Assembly (NCBI RefSeq): GCF_003173055.1
Contig: NZ_QGLF01000005.1
Span: 62,001 to 126,000 of the forward strand
Origin: Zavarzinia compransoris
GTDB lineage: Bacteria; Pseudomonadota; Alphaproteobacteria; Zavarziniales; Zavarziniaceae
Reading direction: 5' to 3'
Length of the DNA stretch: 64,000 nt
Numbering within the stretch: the first letter of the stretch is position 1; each line of letters opens with the position of its first letter. The notes under the pieces were generated by a model, which was not told the DNA's origin, made no database searches, and saw only the letters and a program-made list of their open reading frames with translations. The translations under genes were made by a program, and so were the position numbers. Of the stretch, positions 53,178 to 62,420 are shown piece by piece.

Positions 53178-55685
53178 ATGAACACCATCGTCACCACGGT
53201 CTTTGCCATTGCCGGCCTTCTGGCGGTGATCAGCCTGCTGCCCACGGTCGCGCGGCGTTTCGGCATTCCCTACAGCGTCGTCCTGGCTCTGGTCGGGCTC
53301 GGCGTCGGGGCGCTGTCGTCGGCGGCGGGGGCGACGGCGATCACCGGGCCGGTGGGCGACATGCTGCTGGCGTGGCGCGACTTCACCTCCAGTTCCGTCG
53401 TCTTCATGGTGGTGTTCCTGCCGATCCTGCTGTTCGAGGCGTCGCTCGGCATCGATGTCCGGGAATTGTTCGACGATCTGGTGCCGGTCCTGCTGCTGGC
53501 CGTCGTCGCCGTGCTGGTGGCGACGGCGGTGGTCGGCTTCGCCCTGTCGCAGGCCGGGCCCTTCGGCCTGATCCCGTGCCTGCTGCTGGCCTCGATCATC
53601 TCGACCACCGATCCGGCGGCGGTGGTCGCCATCTTCCGCGACCTCGGCGCGCCCAAGCGCCTGTCCCTGCTGGTCGAGGGCGAGGCGGTGTTCAACGATG
53701 CGGCGGCGATCACCATCTTCACCATGCTGATCGCCGCGCTCACCCGCGGGCAGGCGCTGGACGGCCTGTCCGGCCTGTGGCTGTTCCTCGACCATTTCGC
53801 CGTCGGCTCGCTGTTCGGCCTGGCCCTCGGCCTGCTGGCGACATGGCTGGTGCCCTATTTCAACGACAACCGGCTGTCGGAGCTGACGATCACCGTGGGC
53901 GGGGCCTATCTCTGCTACATCGTGCCGGAAAGCTATTTCCATGCCTCGGGCGTCGTTTCCGTGGTCATCTTCGCGCTCACCTTCGGCGCTCTCGGCCGGA
54001 TGCGCATCGCGCCCGAGAATTGGCGCCACCTGCATCATTCGTGGCAGACGCTGGGCTTCTGGGCCAATTCCCTGATCTTCATGCTGGCGGCCATGCTGGC
54101 GCCGAAGACGCTGGCGACCATGACCTTCGGGGATTTCACCCTGCTGCTGGTGCTGGTCGGGGCGGCGCTTGCCGCGCGCGGCCTCGTCATCTTCGGGCTG
54201 ATGCCGGTGGTCACCGCCATCGGCCTCGCCCATCGGGTGACGCCGGCCTATCGGGCGGTGATCGTCTGGGGTGGCCTGCGCGGCGCCGTCACCCTGGCGC
54301 TGGCCCTGGCCGCGACCGAGAATCCGCTGCTCAACCCGGAACTGAAGCGCTTCATCGGCGTGCTCGCCACCACCTTCGTGCTCTGGACCTTGCTGGTCAA
54401 CGGCCTGACCCTGAAGCCGCTGATCAAGCTGCTCGGCCTGGACCGGCTGTCGCCCAGCGATCTCGCCACCCGCGACCGGGTGATGACCCTCAGCCTGAAC
54501 ACGGTGAAGGCCACGACCGAAGAAGTGGCGCGCACCCACCGCATCGGCGAGGAGGCGGTGAAGCAGGTCACCACCTATTACGAGCGCCGGCTGGCCGAAC
54601 TCGAGGTCGCCTCCGCCCTCGACCAGGTCCACCCGGGGCGCGAGGATGTGGAAAGCGCCGGCCTCGTCACCCTGGCCCGGCGCGAACAGGCGATCTATCT
54701 CGACATGTTCGAGCACCGGGTGATCGGCCGCGACATGGTGGCGCCGCTGGTCACCATCGCCGATCGGCTGGCGGATGCGGCGCGCACCGGCGGGCAGGCG
54801 GAATACCTGCGCGAATGCCATTGCGTGACCGATTTTCGCCCCAGCTTCCGCCTCGCCCTGTTCCTTCAGCGCCGCTTCGGCTGGAACCGGCCCCTGGCCC
54901 TGACCCTGGAGTCGCGGCTGGAACGCCTGCTGATCATGCAGGCGGCGCTGCGCGAACTGGTCGGCTATGTCCGGCGCACCCTGGCCCCCGTCTTCGGCAC
55001 GACCGCGGCGGCCCTGCTCGACCAGGCGCTGGATGCCCGTGCCGCCAGCCTGGCCAGCACGATCGACGCCTTGAAGCTGCAATATCCCGATTACGCCGCC
55101 GACCTCGAAGCCCGCTACCTTGCCCGCGCCGCGCTCGGGCAGGAGGTGGTGGCTTACCGCGAAATGCAGGACGAGGGCGTGATCTCGACCGAGATCCGCG
55201 ACGCTTTGCTGCGCGATCTCGAACACCGCCGCACCCTGATCAGCCGGCCGCCGCGCCTGGACCTGCGCCTGAAGCGGGCCGATCTGGTCGGCCTGGTGCC
55301 GATCTTCGCCAACCTCGGTCCCGAGCGGCGCGAAGCCCTGGCCGCCCTGATGAAGCCCCATCTGGCGGTCCCGGGCGAGCGCATCATGTCGAAGGGCGAG
55401 CGCGGCGAGACGATGTATTTCATCTCGTCCGGCGCGGTCGAGGTGGCGGTCGGGGCATCGCCGGTGCGTCTCGGCTCCGGCGCCTTCTTCGGCGAGATGG
55501 CGCTGCTCTACGACCGGCCGCGCAATGCGGATATCACCGCCCTCGGCTATTGCCAGCTGCTCGAACTGTCGCGCCGGGATTTCGAGCGCCTGATGGACAG
55601 CGACGAAAGCGTGCGCCGGGCGATTCGCGGCGCCGCGGAAGCCCGCGCCCAGGCCCAGGCCCGGGGCGGCGTCTCGGAAGGCTGA
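53178..55685 (+). CDS. CPA1 Na+/H+ antiporter with C-terminal cyclic-nucleotide-binding domain
   Basis: An 835-residue protein of the NhaP/SOS1 type. The first 420 residues form about 12 helices with the ion-site region IISTTDPAAVVAIFRDL and EGEAVFNDAAAI, plus VVWGGLRGAVTLAL-type text. A long cytoplasmic region follows (430-690), then a cNMP-binding barrel (about 710-815) with GETMYFISSGAVEV and GAFFGEMALLYDRPRNADI. Cyclic nucleotide or another ligand may gate it. It is a second cNMP-domain protein in this window. Confidence 0.89.
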   Translation: MNTIVTTVFAIAGLLAVISLLPTVARRFGIPYSVVLALVGLGVGALSSAAGATAITGPVGDMLLAWRDFTSSSVVFMVVFLPILLFEASLGIDVRELFDDLVPVLLLAVVAVLVATAVVGFALSQAGPFGLIPCLLLASIISTTDPAAVVAIFRDLGAPKRLSLLVEGEAVFNDAAAITIFTMLIAALTRGQALDGLSGLWLFLDHFAVGSLFGLALGLLATWLVPYFNDNRLSELTITVGGAYLCYIVPESYFHASGVVSVVIFALTFGALGRMRIAPENWRHLHHSWQTLGFWANSLIFMLAAMLAPKTLATMTFGDFTLLLVLVGAALAARGLVIFGLMPVVTAIGLAHRVTPAYRAVIVWGGLRGAVTLALALAATENPLLNPELKRFIGVLATTFVLWTLLVNGLTLKPLIKLLGLDRLSPSDLATRDRVMTLSLNTVKATTEEVARTHRIGEEAVKQVTTYYERRLAELEVASALDQVHPGREDVESAGLVTLARREQAIYLDMFEHRVIGRDMVAPLVTIADRLADAARTGGQAEYLRECHCVTDFRPSFRLALFLQRRFGWNRPLALTLESRLERLLIMQAALRELVGYVRRTLAPVFGTTAAALLDQALDARAASLASTIDALKLQYPDYAADLEARYLARAALGQEVVAYREMQDEGVISTEIRDALLRDLEHRRTLISRPPRLDLRLKRADLVGLVPIFANLGPERREALAALMKPHLAVPGERIMSKGERGETMYFISSGAVEVAVGASPVRLGSGAFFGEMALLYDRPRNADITALGYCQLLELSRRDFERLMDSDESVRRAIRGAAEARAQAQARGGVSEG

Positions 55686-55688
55686 TGT

Positions 55689-56327
55689 TCAGCGAAGCTC
55701 GAGGCCGAGCACGGCCTCGAGTTCGGCCAGGGCCTGCTCGGCGCCGGTCACCTTGATCGTGCGCATGCCCATGGCCGCCGCCGGCTTCAGGTTGATGCCG
55801 AGATCGTCGAGATAGACGGCGCGGGCGGGGTCGATGGCCAGGATCTCGCAGGCCAGCCGGTAGAATTGGGGATCGGGCTTGCGCACGCCGACCTTGCGGC
55901 TTTCGATCACGGCGCCGAATTCGGCCATGACCGCGCCCACCGCCGCCGCATAGGCGGGGCCGGCGCCGAGGTCGTTCACATTGTTGGTCAGGCAGGCGGT
56001 CTTGTAGTGCCGCTTCACCCGGCGCAGCGCCTCCACCATCTCGGGCCGGATGCGGCCGTGGATGACGGCGACGACGTCGCGCCCGCGGAGTTCCAGGCCC
56101 TGCGCCGCCGCTTCCGCGGCGAAGGCGGCGTCGAAACCATCGAGATCGATTTCCGAGCGCTCGAAACGGGCCCAGGCATTGCCGTCCGGGTTCCGGGCAT
56201 TGATGCGCCGGATCGAATCGCGGGGCAGGCCGCGCGCGGCTTCGAGCTCGTTGAACGCCTCGAAGGGCGAGGTCAGGATGACGCCGCCGAAATCCCACAG
56301 GACGGCGTCATAGGCGCTGCTCGGCAT
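55689..56327 (-). CDS. HAD-superfamily hydrolase
   Basis: A 212-residue HAD phosphatase-like enzyme. Motif I is LWDFGGVI (the second catalytic residue is Gly, as in the DFGGV subclass), motif II CLTNN, motif III RKVGVRKPDPQFY and motif IV YLDDLGINL. The cap domain lies at about 20-90. The subclass includes epoxide-hydrolase-N-like and yihX-type phosphatases. Substrate unknown. It converges with the antiporter gene with a 3-base gap. Confidence 0.85.
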   Translation of the reverse strand: MPSSAYDAVLWDFGGVILTSPFEAFNELEAARGLPRDSIRRINARNPDGNAWARFERSEIDLDGFDAAFAAEAAAQGLELRGRDVVAVIHGRIRPEMVEALRRVKRHYKTACLTNNVNDLGAGPAYAAAVGAVMAEFGAVIESRKVGVRKPDPQFYRLACEILAIDPARAVYLDDLGINLKPAAAMGMRTIKVTGAEQALAELEAVLGLELR

Positions 56328-56334
56328 GGTTTCC

Positions 56335-56628
56335 CTATTCGTCTTCGTTGAAGCGGTTGGCGATCAATTCGCCAAGGGCGTCCAGGGCCTGGGCGGCCTC
56401 GCGCCCGCTTGCCGTCACCTCGATGGTGGTGCCGATCGCGGCAGCCAGCATCATCAGCCCCATGATCGAGGTGCCGGTAACCGTGGTGCCGTCCTTGGTC
56501 ACCTTCACCTCGGCATCGAAGCGGCTGGCGGTCGAGACGAATTTGGCCGCCGCCCGCGCATGCAGGCCGCGCCGGTTGCAGATCTTCAGGTGGCGGACCG
56601 GGCCCGCCCCGCCCTCCGCAGCGGCCAC
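56335..56628 (-). CDS. HPr family phosphocarrier (NPr-like)
   Basis: A 97-residue phosphocarrier with the active histidine H23 in NRRGLHARAAAKFV and the regulatory serine in GTSIMGLMML. In alphaproteobacteria it belongs to a regulatory phosphotransferase chain (EI-Ntr, HPr, EIIA) and its serine is the target of HprK, encoded here too. The GTG at 56628 sits one base after the EIIA stop. A longer N-terminus than E. coli HPr is usual in this group. Confidence 0.92.
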   Translation of the reverse strand: MAAAEGGAGPVRHLKICNRRGLHARAAAKFVSTASRFDAEVKVTKDGTTVTGTSIMGLMMLAAAIGTTIEVTASGREAAQALDALGELIANRFNEDE

Positions 56629-56629
56629 G

Positions 56630-57037
56630 TCAGCCCTGCTCGCTGGCGAGAAGGGCCGAGGCGACGGAGATGTATTTCCGCCCCGCCTCCTGCGCCGCAT
56701 TGATCGCCTCGGCCAGGCTGACCTTGCCGCGCACGCTGGCCAGCTTGATCAGCATGGGCAGGTTGACGCCGGCGACGACCTCGATCCCCGGCCGCTCCAT
56801 GGCGGAAATGGCCAGGTTGGAGGGGGTGCCGCCGAACATGTCGGTCAGGATGATCACCCCCTTGCCGCGATCGACGGCGGCGACCGCATCGACGATGTCG
56901 CTGCGGCGCTGCTCCATATCGTCGTCGGCGCCGATGCAGATCGCGCGCATCGCCTGTTGCGGACCGACGACGTGTTCCGTCGCCGCTATGAACTCTTCGG
57001 CCAGGCGACCGTGGGTCACCAAGACAAGGCCGATCAT
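56630..57037 (-). CDS. PTS mannose-type EIIA (ManX-like regulatory component)
   Basis: A 135-residue EIIA-Man domain with the phospho-histidine H9 in MIGLVLVTHG, plus ILTDMFGGTPSN and VVAGVNLPML. No IIB, IIC or IID permease genes are adjacent, so it is part of the regulatory, sugar-independent PTS typical of alphaproteobacteria. It follows rapZ by 22 bases and couples to HPr. Confidence 0.93.
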   Translation of the reverse strand: MIGLVLVTHGRLAEEFIAATEHVVGPQQAMRAICIGADDDMEQRRSDIVDAVAAVDRGKGVIILTDMFGGTPSNLAISAMERPGIEVVAGVNLPMLIKLASVRGKVSLAEAINAAQEAGRKYISVASALLASEQG

Positions 57038-57059
57038 GGCTCCATTCGACAAGTCACCC

Positions 57060-57935
57060 TCAAGCGAACACTGTATCGCGGTGTATGACGGTGACGCGAT
57101 GGCCGCCTTCGCGCAAGACCCCGCCGACACGTTCCGCCATAAAGACCGACCGATGGCGCCCGCCGGTGCAGCCGAAGGCGATGGTCAGGTAGGATTTGCC
57201 CTCGCGCCGGTAGAGCGGGACGAGAAAGGTCAGCATGCCTGTCACATGCGCGTCGAACTCGGGGAAGGCCGGGTCGGCGGCGACATGGGCGGCCACTTCC
57301 GGGTCGCGGCCGGTACCCGGGCGCAGGTCCGGCACCCAGTGCGGATTGGCCAGGAAGCGGACGTCGAAGACGAGATCGGCCTCGCGCGGCAGGCCTTTCT
57401 TGAACGAGAAGGACATGACGGTGACCGTCAGCCCGGCGAATTCGTCGAGCGGGAACAGGCCGGCGATCAGGCGCTTCAGGTCGTTGGTCGACAGCAGGGT
57501 GGTGTCGATCACCTCGTCCGCCTCGTCGCGCACGGGGAACATCAGGCGCTGTTCGAGGGCGATGCCGTCGGTGACCGGGCGGTCCTCCGCCATCGGGTGG
57601 CGGCGGCGGGTCTCGGTATAGCGCTGGGCGAGCACGCCCTCGGCGCAGTCGACGAACAGCAATTGCAGGTCGAGATCCGGGCGCCCGCGCAGCGAATCGA
57701 CCCGGCGCAGGAATTGCTCGGTGTTGAAGCCGCGGCTGCGGATGTCGACATTGATGGCGACGCCCCGGGCCGGGTGGTCCGATTCGGGCGACAGCAGGGC
57801 GCCGAGGAAGGCCAGGGGCAGATTGTCGATGGTCTCGTAGCCGAGGTCTTCGAGCGCCTTCATGGACGTCGACTTGCCGGCGCCGGAAAGACCGGTGAGC
57901 AGCACCACGGGCAGGCGGTCGGCGGAAGCGGTCAT
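57060..57935 (-). CDS. rapZ: RNase adapter/nucleotide-binding protein RapZ (YvcJ)
   Basis: RapZ binds small RNAs and nucleotides and, in enterobacteria, governs amino-sugar synthesis. The 291-residue product has Walker A GLSGAGKST (15-23), the EDLGYETIDNLPL region, and the C-terminal GCTGGRHRSVFMAE motif. The ATG overlaps the hprK stop by four bases. Its role outside enterobacteria is less clear, but co-location with hprK and PTS genes is conserved. Confidence 0.93.
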   Translation of the reverse strand: MTASADRLPVVLLTGLSGAGKSTSMKALEDLGYETIDNLPLAFLGALLSPESDHPARGVAINVDIRSRGFNTEQFLRRVDSLRGRPDLDLQLLFVDCAEGVLAQRYTETRRRHPMAEDRPVTDGIALEQRLMFPVRDEADEVIDTTLLSTNDLKRLIAGLFPLDEFAGLTVTVMSFSFKKGLPREADLVFDVRFLANPHWVPDLRPGTGRDPEVAAHVAADPAFPEFDAHVTGMLTFLVPLYRREGKSYLTIAFGCTGGRHRSVFMAERVGGVLREGGHRVTVIHRDTVFA

Positions 57936-58384
57936 CGTGTCACCTTAAGGTCCCCGGTCGCGGCGCGCAGGGCCAGTTCGACCTTCAGGGGGGCGGAAGC
58001 CTCGAAAGGGGTAAGCGCGATCCGTGACAGGATCATGTCGGCGATCGTCGCCGTCGCCGCTTCGGGCAGGCGGGCGATCGCCGCAGGCGGCGCCAGATCG
58101 ACCACGAGGCGGAGCGGGACGGACGGGCAGCCCTGCCCCAGGGCGACGATGCCGAGCCCCCGCACCTCGATCAGGCCGCGCAGATTGTCGGGGGCCGTGG
58201 CGATCAGGGTCCCGGCCTCCGCCCTGAGGCGGACCTGATCGTCGGCGACGAGGCGGGCGCCCCGGTCGATCAGGCGCAGCGCCAGATCGGATTTCCCCGC
58301 CCCCGAAGGGCCGCGCAGCAGCACGCCGTGGGGACCGAGGGCAACGCAGGTGCCATGCAACAGGAAGGGGTGGGGGGGCGACAT
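57932..58384 (-). CDS. hprK: HPr kinase/phosphorylase, short alphaproteobacterial form
   Basis: The 150-residue product is only the C-terminal catalytic domain of HprK: Walker A GPSGAGKS (25-32), DDQVRLRAE, and IEVRGLGIV, the HprK signature. The N-terminal domain of Gram-positive HprK is absent, as in the short alphaproteobacterial forms. It should phosphorylate the serine of the HPr encoded downstream. It shows a length normal for the group. Confidence 0.9.
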   Translation of the reverse strand: MSPPHPFLLHGTCVALGPHGVLLRGPSGAGKSDLALRLIDRGARLVADDQVRLRAEAGTLIATAPDNLRGLIEVRGLGIVALGQGCPSVPLRLVVDLAPPAAIARLPEAATATIADMILSRIALTPFEASAPLKVELALRAATGDLKVTR

Positions 58385-58415
58385 GGCGCCAAGGTGCGCC
58401 GGCCGCCCCCGGCCG

Positions 58416-60092
58416 TCAATCGACGACCGGGGCTACAGGTCGGCCCGGGCGCCGCCGGCCGGCCGATCCGCCGGCGACGGGCAGGCGCACGGTGAAACAG
58501 GCGCCCAGCACCCCATTGCCCTGGTCCGGGTCGCGGCGGTTGCTGGCCTCGATCGTGCCGTCGTGGCCTTCGACGATCTGGCGCACGATGGCAAGGCCGA
58601 GGCCGGAATGGCTGCCCACCTGCTCGTTCGGCCGTTCGGTATAGAAACGCTCGAAGATCCGGCCCAGGGCTTCCTCGGGAATGCCGGGGCCCTCGTCCTC
58701 GACCCGGGCGACCAGCTGGCTGCCGTCGCGCTCCAGGGCCAGGGCGACGCAGGTCCCCGGCGGCGAGAAGGAAATGGCATTGTCGATCAGGTTGCGGAAC
58801 ACCCGGCCCAGATTCTCGCCGAGACCGGCGACGGTCAGGCCCTTCGCCTCCGGCGCCACCGTCAGGGCGAAGCGGGGCCAGCCGTCGCGCTCCAGCCCGG
58901 CATAGGCGGCGACCAGCCCGGCCAGAAGCCCGTCGAGGGGGATCGGCCGGCGCTCGTCCCGGGCCATTTCCGCATCGAGGCGCGAGGCGTCGGAAATTTC
59001 CGAGATCAGCTTGTCCAGGCGCCGGACGTCGATCTCGATGATTTCGGCCAGGCGGCGGCGGGCATCGGGATTGTTGGTCCGGCTCCAGGTCTCGATCGCG
59101 CTGCGCAGCGAGGACAGGGGATTCTTCAATTCGTGGGCGACGTCGGCGGCGAAGGATTCGATCGCGTCGAGCCGGGCATAGAGCGCATCGGTCATCGCCT
59201 GAAGCGCGACGGACAGGTCGCCGATCTCGTCGCGGCGGCGGCTGAAGTCGGGAATGGCGATGCGCCGGCCGCGCCCGGCCTTCACCAGTTCCGCCGCCTC
59301 GGCCAAGCGGTGCACCGGCCGGGCGATGGTGCTGGCGAGAAAGATCGACATCAGCACGGTGACGAAAAGGGCGACGCCGAAGACTTCGAGAATGGCCAGC
59401 CGTTCCGAGCGGATGGCCTGATCGATATCCCGCGCCTCGACCGAGAGGACGAGGGCGCCCAGCACCTTGCGGAAGCGGGTGACCGGGATCGCCACCGAAA
59501 TATGGGGCGTGCCGTCCGCCGTCATGCGCTCGACCATGCTGGAAATGCCGGACAGGGCGGCGGCGGCCTCCGGATAGTCGCGGGCGGATTGCAGCGGATA
59601 GTCGGTATAGATCGGGCGGGAGCGCGCGGCGGGCAGCAGCGGCTCGATCACGTCGTAAAGGAATTCGACCACGCCCGGGCCCTCGTCCGGCGGCGGCAGT
59701 TCCACCCGGCTGACCTGGGCGTCTGGGCGCAGGTCGTTGGTATCGGCGACCAGCCGCCCGGCATTGTTGAACAGGCGGGCCCGGGTCGCGGTCGCATCGG
59801 TCAGGCGCCAGAGCAGGGCGCGGGCCGGCTCGATGTCGAGATCGACCGCCTCCGGCCCCGAGGAGGCGGCAAGGCCGAGGGCGCCGGCGATGATCTCGCC
59901 CTGGGATTGCAGCGATTCGCCGCGCTGGGTAACGAGGCTCGCCCGGAACTGGTCGAGATAGAGCACGCCGCCGACGAGAACCCCGAGGGCGACGACATTG
60001 ACCGCCAGGATGCGGCGGGTGAGCGAGGAAAAGGGCCCCCGCCCGCGCGGCCGGCGGCGGGCGGCGGGCCTATGCTCTGCGGCGGCGGCCAA
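58416..60092 (-). CDS. chvG: Sensor histidine kinase ChvG/ExoS type
   Basis: ChvG senses acidity and envelope signals and phosphorylates ChvI. The 558-residue product has a first membrane helix at about 25-45, a periplasmic domain of about 200 residues with the SDTNDLRPDAQV-like stretch VADTNDLRPDAQVSRVEL, a second helix near 245, HAMP, the H-box DVAHELKNPLSSLRSA (H320) and HATPase motifs (NLIDNAISFSP; GLGLAIVRQIVEGHDG). The start codon is TTG at 60092, just after the chvI stop; no closer ATG fits. Confidence 0.91.
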   Translation of the reverse strand: MAAAAEHRPAARRRPRGRGPFSSLTRRILAVNVVALGVLVGGVLYLDQFRASLVTQRGESLQSQGEIIAGALGLAASSGPEAVDLDIEPARALLWRLTDATATRARLFNNAGRLVADTNDLRPDAQVSRVELPPPDEGPGVVEFLYDVIEPLLPAARSRPIYTDYPLQSARDYPEAAAALSGISSMVERMTADGTPHISVAIPVTRFRKVLGALVLSVEARDIDQAIRSERLAILEVFGVALFVTVLMSIFLASTIARPVHRLAEAAELVKAGRGRRIAIPDFSRRRDEIGDLSVALQAMTDALYARLDAIESFAADVAHELKNPLSSLRSAIETWSRTNNPDARRRLAEIIEIDVRRLDKLISEISDASRLDAEMARDERRPIPLDGLLAGLVAAYAGLERDGWPRFALTVAPEAKGLTVAGLGENLGRVFRNLIDNAISFSPPGTCVALALERDGSQLVARVEDEGPGIPEEALGRIFERFYTERPNEQVGSHSGLGLAIVRQIVEGHDGTIEASNRRDPDQGNGVLGACFTVRLPVAGGSAGRRRPGRPVAPVVD

Positions 60093-60094
60093 GG

Positions 60095-60802
60095 TCAGCT
60101 TTCGTCGAACTTGTAGCCGATGCCGTAGAGCGTCTCGATCGAGGCGAAATCCGCATCGGCGGATTTGAACTTCTTGCGCAGGCGCTTGATGTGGCTGTCG
60201 ATCGTGCGGTCGTCGACATAGACCTGATCGTCATAGGCGGCGTCCATCAGCTGGTCCCGGCTCTTCACATGGCCGGGGCGCTGGGCCAGCGCCTGCAGGA
60301 TCAGGAATTCGGTCACGGTCAGGGTCACCGGCTGGCCGTCCCAGGTGCAGGCGTGGCGCAGGGGATCCAGGGTCAGGCGGCCCCGCACCATCAGGGGTTC
60401 GGGGCGGGCGCCGTCGCCCTCGGCCGCGGCTTCCGCCCGGCGCAGCAGGGACTTGATCCGCTCGATCAGCAGGCGCTGGGAGAAGGGCTTGCGGATATAG
60501 TCGTCCGCCCCCATGCGAAGGCCGAGGACTTCGTCCAGCTCGTCGTCCTTCGAGGTCAGGAAGATCACCGGCAGGCTGGATGCCTGGCGCAGGCGGCGCA
60601 GCACCTCCATCCCGTCCATGCGCGGCATCTTGATGTCGAGCACGGCCAGGTCGGGCGGCGAGCGGCCGAAGGAGGCCAGCGCGGCGGCCCCGTCGGTGAA
60701 GGTCTCGACCGAGAAGCCCTCGGCCTCGAGGCCGATGGAGACGGAGGTCAGGATGTTCCGGTCGTCATCGACCAGCGCGATCTTGGGCGTGTGCTTCGAC
60801 AT
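60095..60802 (-). CDS. chvI: Response regulator ChvI type
   Basis: The 235-residue OmpR/PhoB-family regulator has phospho-acceptor D56 ([13 protein letters not shown]), the TSKDDE loop, [11 protein letters not shown], and a winged-helix DNA-binding domain (about 135-230) ending GIGYKFDES. It is immediately upstream of chvG. In rhizobia the ChvGI pair controls exopolysaccharide, virulence and pckA-linked carbon metabolism; pckA itself lies 2.5 kb away here. Confidence 0.94.
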   Translation of the reverse strand: MSKHTPKIALVDDDRNILTSVSIGLEAEGFSVETFTDGAAALASFGRSPPDLAVLDIKMPRMDGMEVLRRLRQASSLPVIFLTSKDDELDEVLGLRMGADDYIRKPFSQRLLIERIKSLLRRAEAAAEGDGARPEPLMVRGRLTLDPLRHACTWDGQPVTLTVTEFLILQALAQRPGHVKSRDQLMDAAYDDQVYVDDRTIDSHIKRLRKKFKSADADFASIETLYGIGYKFDES

Positions 60803-60853
60803 GGTTCCTGCCGTTCAGACGATGGCTTTCGTCCTGACGGGGAATTTTGGCAA

Positions 60854-62251
60854 TCATTGGGCAATCTTGTCAGCCCCTTTGATTTCGATTGCTGGATTGG
60901 GGTCGGTTCTGCCGAAGGCCAGCGCCTTGGCGCTTGCGCAGGCCGGACTCTCCGAGTTCGAATCCGACGTCTTCAAAAGAGCTGTGGTGTCGATAAGCGA
61001 TTTCAGCACGATCTGCCCGTCGAGCGGCGACAGCGGCAGTTTCGCCAATTCGTCCAGCGTGGCGGAGCAGATATTGTTCAAGGTTGCGCGCTTGGTCGTC
61101 GCATCCGTCGACGACATCATCGGCGTCAGTGATTTGTACCAGGATGTCTCGGCCAGAAATTGCCCGATGGTCTTGTCGGCGCTGATCTTGAAGGCGAGCA
61201 CAGCATGGGGATCGATGCCCTCCAGTACTTCGGCCTTGGCCGCATCCGGCAGTTTGCAGGCCGGGAGCCCCTCTTCCGGCTTCGAGGTCAGGCAGACGGT
61301 GACCGGCGAGAAAATCGACGGCTTCGGCGCCGACAGTTCGAAGCGCCATTGGCCGAAGGCCGCGTAAGTGTTGAGGTTTCGCCATTCATTGGTCGGCACG
61401 CCGGACTCGAAGGACAGTTTGCCGGCCTCGAAGAATCGGCCGATGGTGAAAGCCTCGGTCAGGCGTTCCTCAAGGGCGGAGGAAAACAATTGCCCGATCG
61501 TCCGGTCGACCGCGCTCGATGCTTGGTTGAGCTTCTGGTTGCTGAGAATGGTGATCGCTTTTACGCCGGGATCGGCGATTTCCAGAATGGTGCGGGCGGC
61601 ATTGACGGCGGTGCGCACGGCCTCTGTCGAGGTCTTGCTGTTCTGCGACTGTATGATGGAGACCTGGATGGACATGTCGCTGGAAGCCAGGAAATAGCCG
61701 TTGGTCAGCCGGTTGCCGCTGGTCTCCGTCAGCCAGACCTCGCCGACCGTGGAATTGCTGTCATGGCTCCAGACCAGAAGCGGCAGCTTCAGATCCAGTT
61801 CACGGCTCGGCACCTTGACCTCGACCGATGTGTTGACCGACCAACTGCGACCGACGAACAAGCGGCGGAGGGCGTCCCTGCGCTCGCCCTCATAATCACG
61901 GTCGAGCGTACCGGTACCATCCGGGCATTTGTTCGAACTGGCGGGACAATCCTCCGGTGAGATGATGAGCCGCACATAATAGTCGTTGAAGACCGGCGGC
62001 TTCGGGCTGGGTTGGGGGGTGGAAAGCAGGGAGATGAACCGGGTCGGCCGCTGCCAGGGGACCTCGGCCGGGGTCGCCCGGGGGCCTGGGACCAACGCCT
62101 CGCCCGAGACCTGCGGCTTTAGGGCGGTGTCTTCCAGCCGAGGAGGGGGGCGGACCGTCGATGGCGCAAGGGGCACGGCAGATGGAGCCCCGGCGCAAGC
62201 GGAGAGGGCTGCTGATAACGAAAGGCACCAACACAGGGCGATTTTCTTCAT
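60854..62251 (-). CDS. Lipoprotein of unknown function between chvI and pckA
   Basis: The 465-residue product has a lipoprotein signal peptide MKKIALCWCLSLSAALSAC with lipobox LSAC (Cys19), followed by alanine, so outer-membrane sorting is plausible. A proline-rich stretch to about residue 90 follows. The body is beta- and serine/threonine-rich, with several cysteines (CPASSNKCPD; CKL; CSAT; CASA), and matches no family I know. GAGAAG precedes the ATG. It is less GC-rich than its neighbours and interrupts a usually tight chvI-pckA neighbourhood. Confidence 0.75.
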   Translation of the reverse strand: MKKIALCWCLSLSAALSACAGAPSAVPLAPSTVRPPPRLEDTALKPQVSGEALVPGPRATPAEVPWQRPTRFISLLSTPQPSPKPPVFNDYYVRLIISPEDCPASSNKCPDGTGTLDRDYEGERRDALRRLFVGRSWSVNTSVEVKVPSRELDLKLPLLVWSHDSNSTVGEVWLTETSGNRLTNGYFLASSDMSIQVSIIQSQNSKTSTEAVRTAVNAARTILEIADPGVKAITILSNQKLNQASSAVDRTIGQLFSSALEERLTEAFTIGRFFEAGKLSFESGVPTNEWRNLNTYAAFGQWRFELSAPKPSIFSPVTVCLTSKPEEGLPACKLPDAAKAEVLEGIDPHAVLAFKISADKTIGQFLAETSWYKSLTPMMSSTDATTKRATLNNICSATLDELAKLPLSPLDGQIVLKSLIDTTALLKTSDSNSESPACASAKALAFGRTDPNPAIEIKGADKIAQ

Positions 62252-62420
62252 AAAAATCTTCTCATGGTTGATCGTTAAATTTCATATCTCTAAAAAAGTG
62301 CTCTCATTGATAATTCTTTTCAATAGAAATGGCCGGCTTTGTGGTCTTGACCCGCGCCATGCCCTGGGCTCTAGGCTCCAGGGCACGTATGCGACCGTTG
62401 TCTTGCCGGAAGGAAAAGCC
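62252..62420. promoter_or_regulatory. AT-rich divergent intergenic region
   Basis: This 169-base gap between the lipoprotein and HugZ-like genes is AT-rich over 62252-62330. It contains ATTGA...TCAAT (62308-62326) as a short inverted repeat. Both flanking genes must be transcribed from it, but no promoter pair is convincing enough to name. Confidence 0.4.

Noticed and set aside
52461-55361. 966-codon minus-strand frame opposite the antiporter and TetR genes
   Set aside because: Antisense shadow of two genes with clear domains and good starts.
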